From Prevotellaceae bacterium UBA1716 (lineage in GTDB: Bacteria > Bacteroidota > Bacteroidia > Bacteroidales > Bacteroidaceae), in assembly GCA_002317225.1 (NCBI GenBank), contig DCIW01000109.1, positions 1 through 5,519 on the forward strand: a DNA stretch of 5,519 nt, read 5' to 3'. The notes beneath the pieces were generated by a model. The model saw only the letters and a list, made by a program, of their open reading frames with translations, was not told the DNA's origin and ran no database searches. Position numbers and translations under genes: made by a program. Position 1 is the stretch's first letter, and the number at the start of each line of letters is the position of its first letter. This document shows, piece by piece, positions 5,155-5,519 of this stretch.

Positions 5155-5519
5155 CTAATTTCCGTAGGTATCCTTCTTTGCCTCTGCGTCTGCCTTCTTA
5201 GTGAGGACACGCTCGAACTCGGCCTTGCTGCGGAGGTTCTTGAGCTCCTGGGATGGAGTCCACTTGGCAGATACCTTCTTGATGTTCTGTGCGGTGAAAT
5301 CCTCGTAGGTGCGGGCACCGATGCTCTTGAGCGAGATGTAGAACTTACCGAGTTCACCAAGCTCGATTGCGTTGCCGGCGAGGAGGTTCTCCTTGATACA
5401 AGATACTGCGATGGTGAGGATACCGACAATGTCGCCCTTGGAGTAGACACAGCCGTGAGATACGATGTGCTCAGCGAAGCCATTGATGTCGAGCACAGTC
5501 TTTGCCTGAGCATGAGCAT
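5155..5519 (-). CDS. HU-like DNA-binding protein of Bacteroidetes type, N-terminus outside the window
   Basis: The last 120 residues are visible. The frame stays open to the window edge, with residues AHAQAKT before the GTG at 5496, so that GTG (read as valine in VLDINGFAEHI) is internal and not the start. The region VLDINGFAEHIVSHGCVYSK, the following helix and LAGNAIELGELGKFYISL match the Bacteroidetes HU-like family (HU-HIG type), in which an HU fold is widened at both ends. Family members are usually about 150-160 residues, so roughly 30 are missing. The C-terminal part (about 85-120) is lysine-rich and charged. It probably binds DNA. It is the first visible gene of the leftward operon, whose promoter must lie beyond the window. 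Confidence 0.88.
   Translation of the reverse strand, partial: AHAQAKTVLDINGFAEHIVSHGCVYSKGDIVGILTIAVSCIKENLLAGNAIELGELGKFYISLKSIGARTYEDFTAQNIKKVSAKWTPSQELKNLRSKAEFERVLTKKADAEAKKDTYGN

Noticed and set aside
5494..5496. GTG as the start of the HU-like gene
   Set aside because: The frame is open to the window edge with family-like residues before it, and the GTG encodes an internal valine in the conserved VLDINGFAEH stretch.
5142..5519. Open frame on the minus strand overlapping the HU-like gene in another frame
   Set aside because: Its translation is serine- and arginine-rich low-complexity sequence, typical of an out-of-frame reading of the HU-like gene.

Overview
The window looks like a chromosomal segment of a Bacteroidales bacterium, most likely Prevotella or a close relative. 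The supporting signs are a Bacteroidetes-type -7 promoter box (TAnnTTTG), starts without clear Shine-Dalgarno sequences, a secreted GH31 glycosidase with an Ig-like domain and a Prevotella-style C-terminal tail, and a Bacteroidetes HU-like protein gene next to an N-acetylmuramoyl-L-alanine amidase gene. Genus assignment is inference; no search was possible.

Layout from left to right. Bases 1-22 are the 3' end of a plus-strand tRNA gene, followed at once by a strong rho-independent terminator (34-73). A short intergenic stretch (74-241) carries a GC-rich palindromic repeat. All protein genes are on the minus strand. The largest, 242-3556, encodes a 1104-residue exported family 31 glycoside hydrolase (alpha-xylosidase or alpha-glucosidase type) with complete catalytic motifs. 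A 364-base AT-rich gap (3557-3920) holds its likely promoter and a cluster of TGTAACA-like heptamers.

The right part (3934-5519) reads as one leftward operon: the C-terminal part of an HU-like DNA-binding protein (cut by the window edge), a 78-residue two-helix membrane protein of holin-like form, a T7-lysozyme-like amidase with no signal peptide, and a 154-residue protein with an N-terminal lipobox and a C-terminal membrane helix. The operon ends at a terminator hairpin overlapping the last stop codon. Together the last three have the layout of a phage lysis cassette: holin, endolysin and unimolecular spanin.

Two identical-arm 31-base palindromes flank a 41-base spacer between the amidase and the spanin-like gene, and one of them supplies the amidase stop codon. 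A different GC-rich repeat lies in frame inside the spanin-like gene and shares an 11-base end with the repeat near the tRNA. The most interesting material is this lysis-like operon and the small repeats that have settled in and beside it. The glycosidase itself appears ordinary apart from its extra C-terminal modules.
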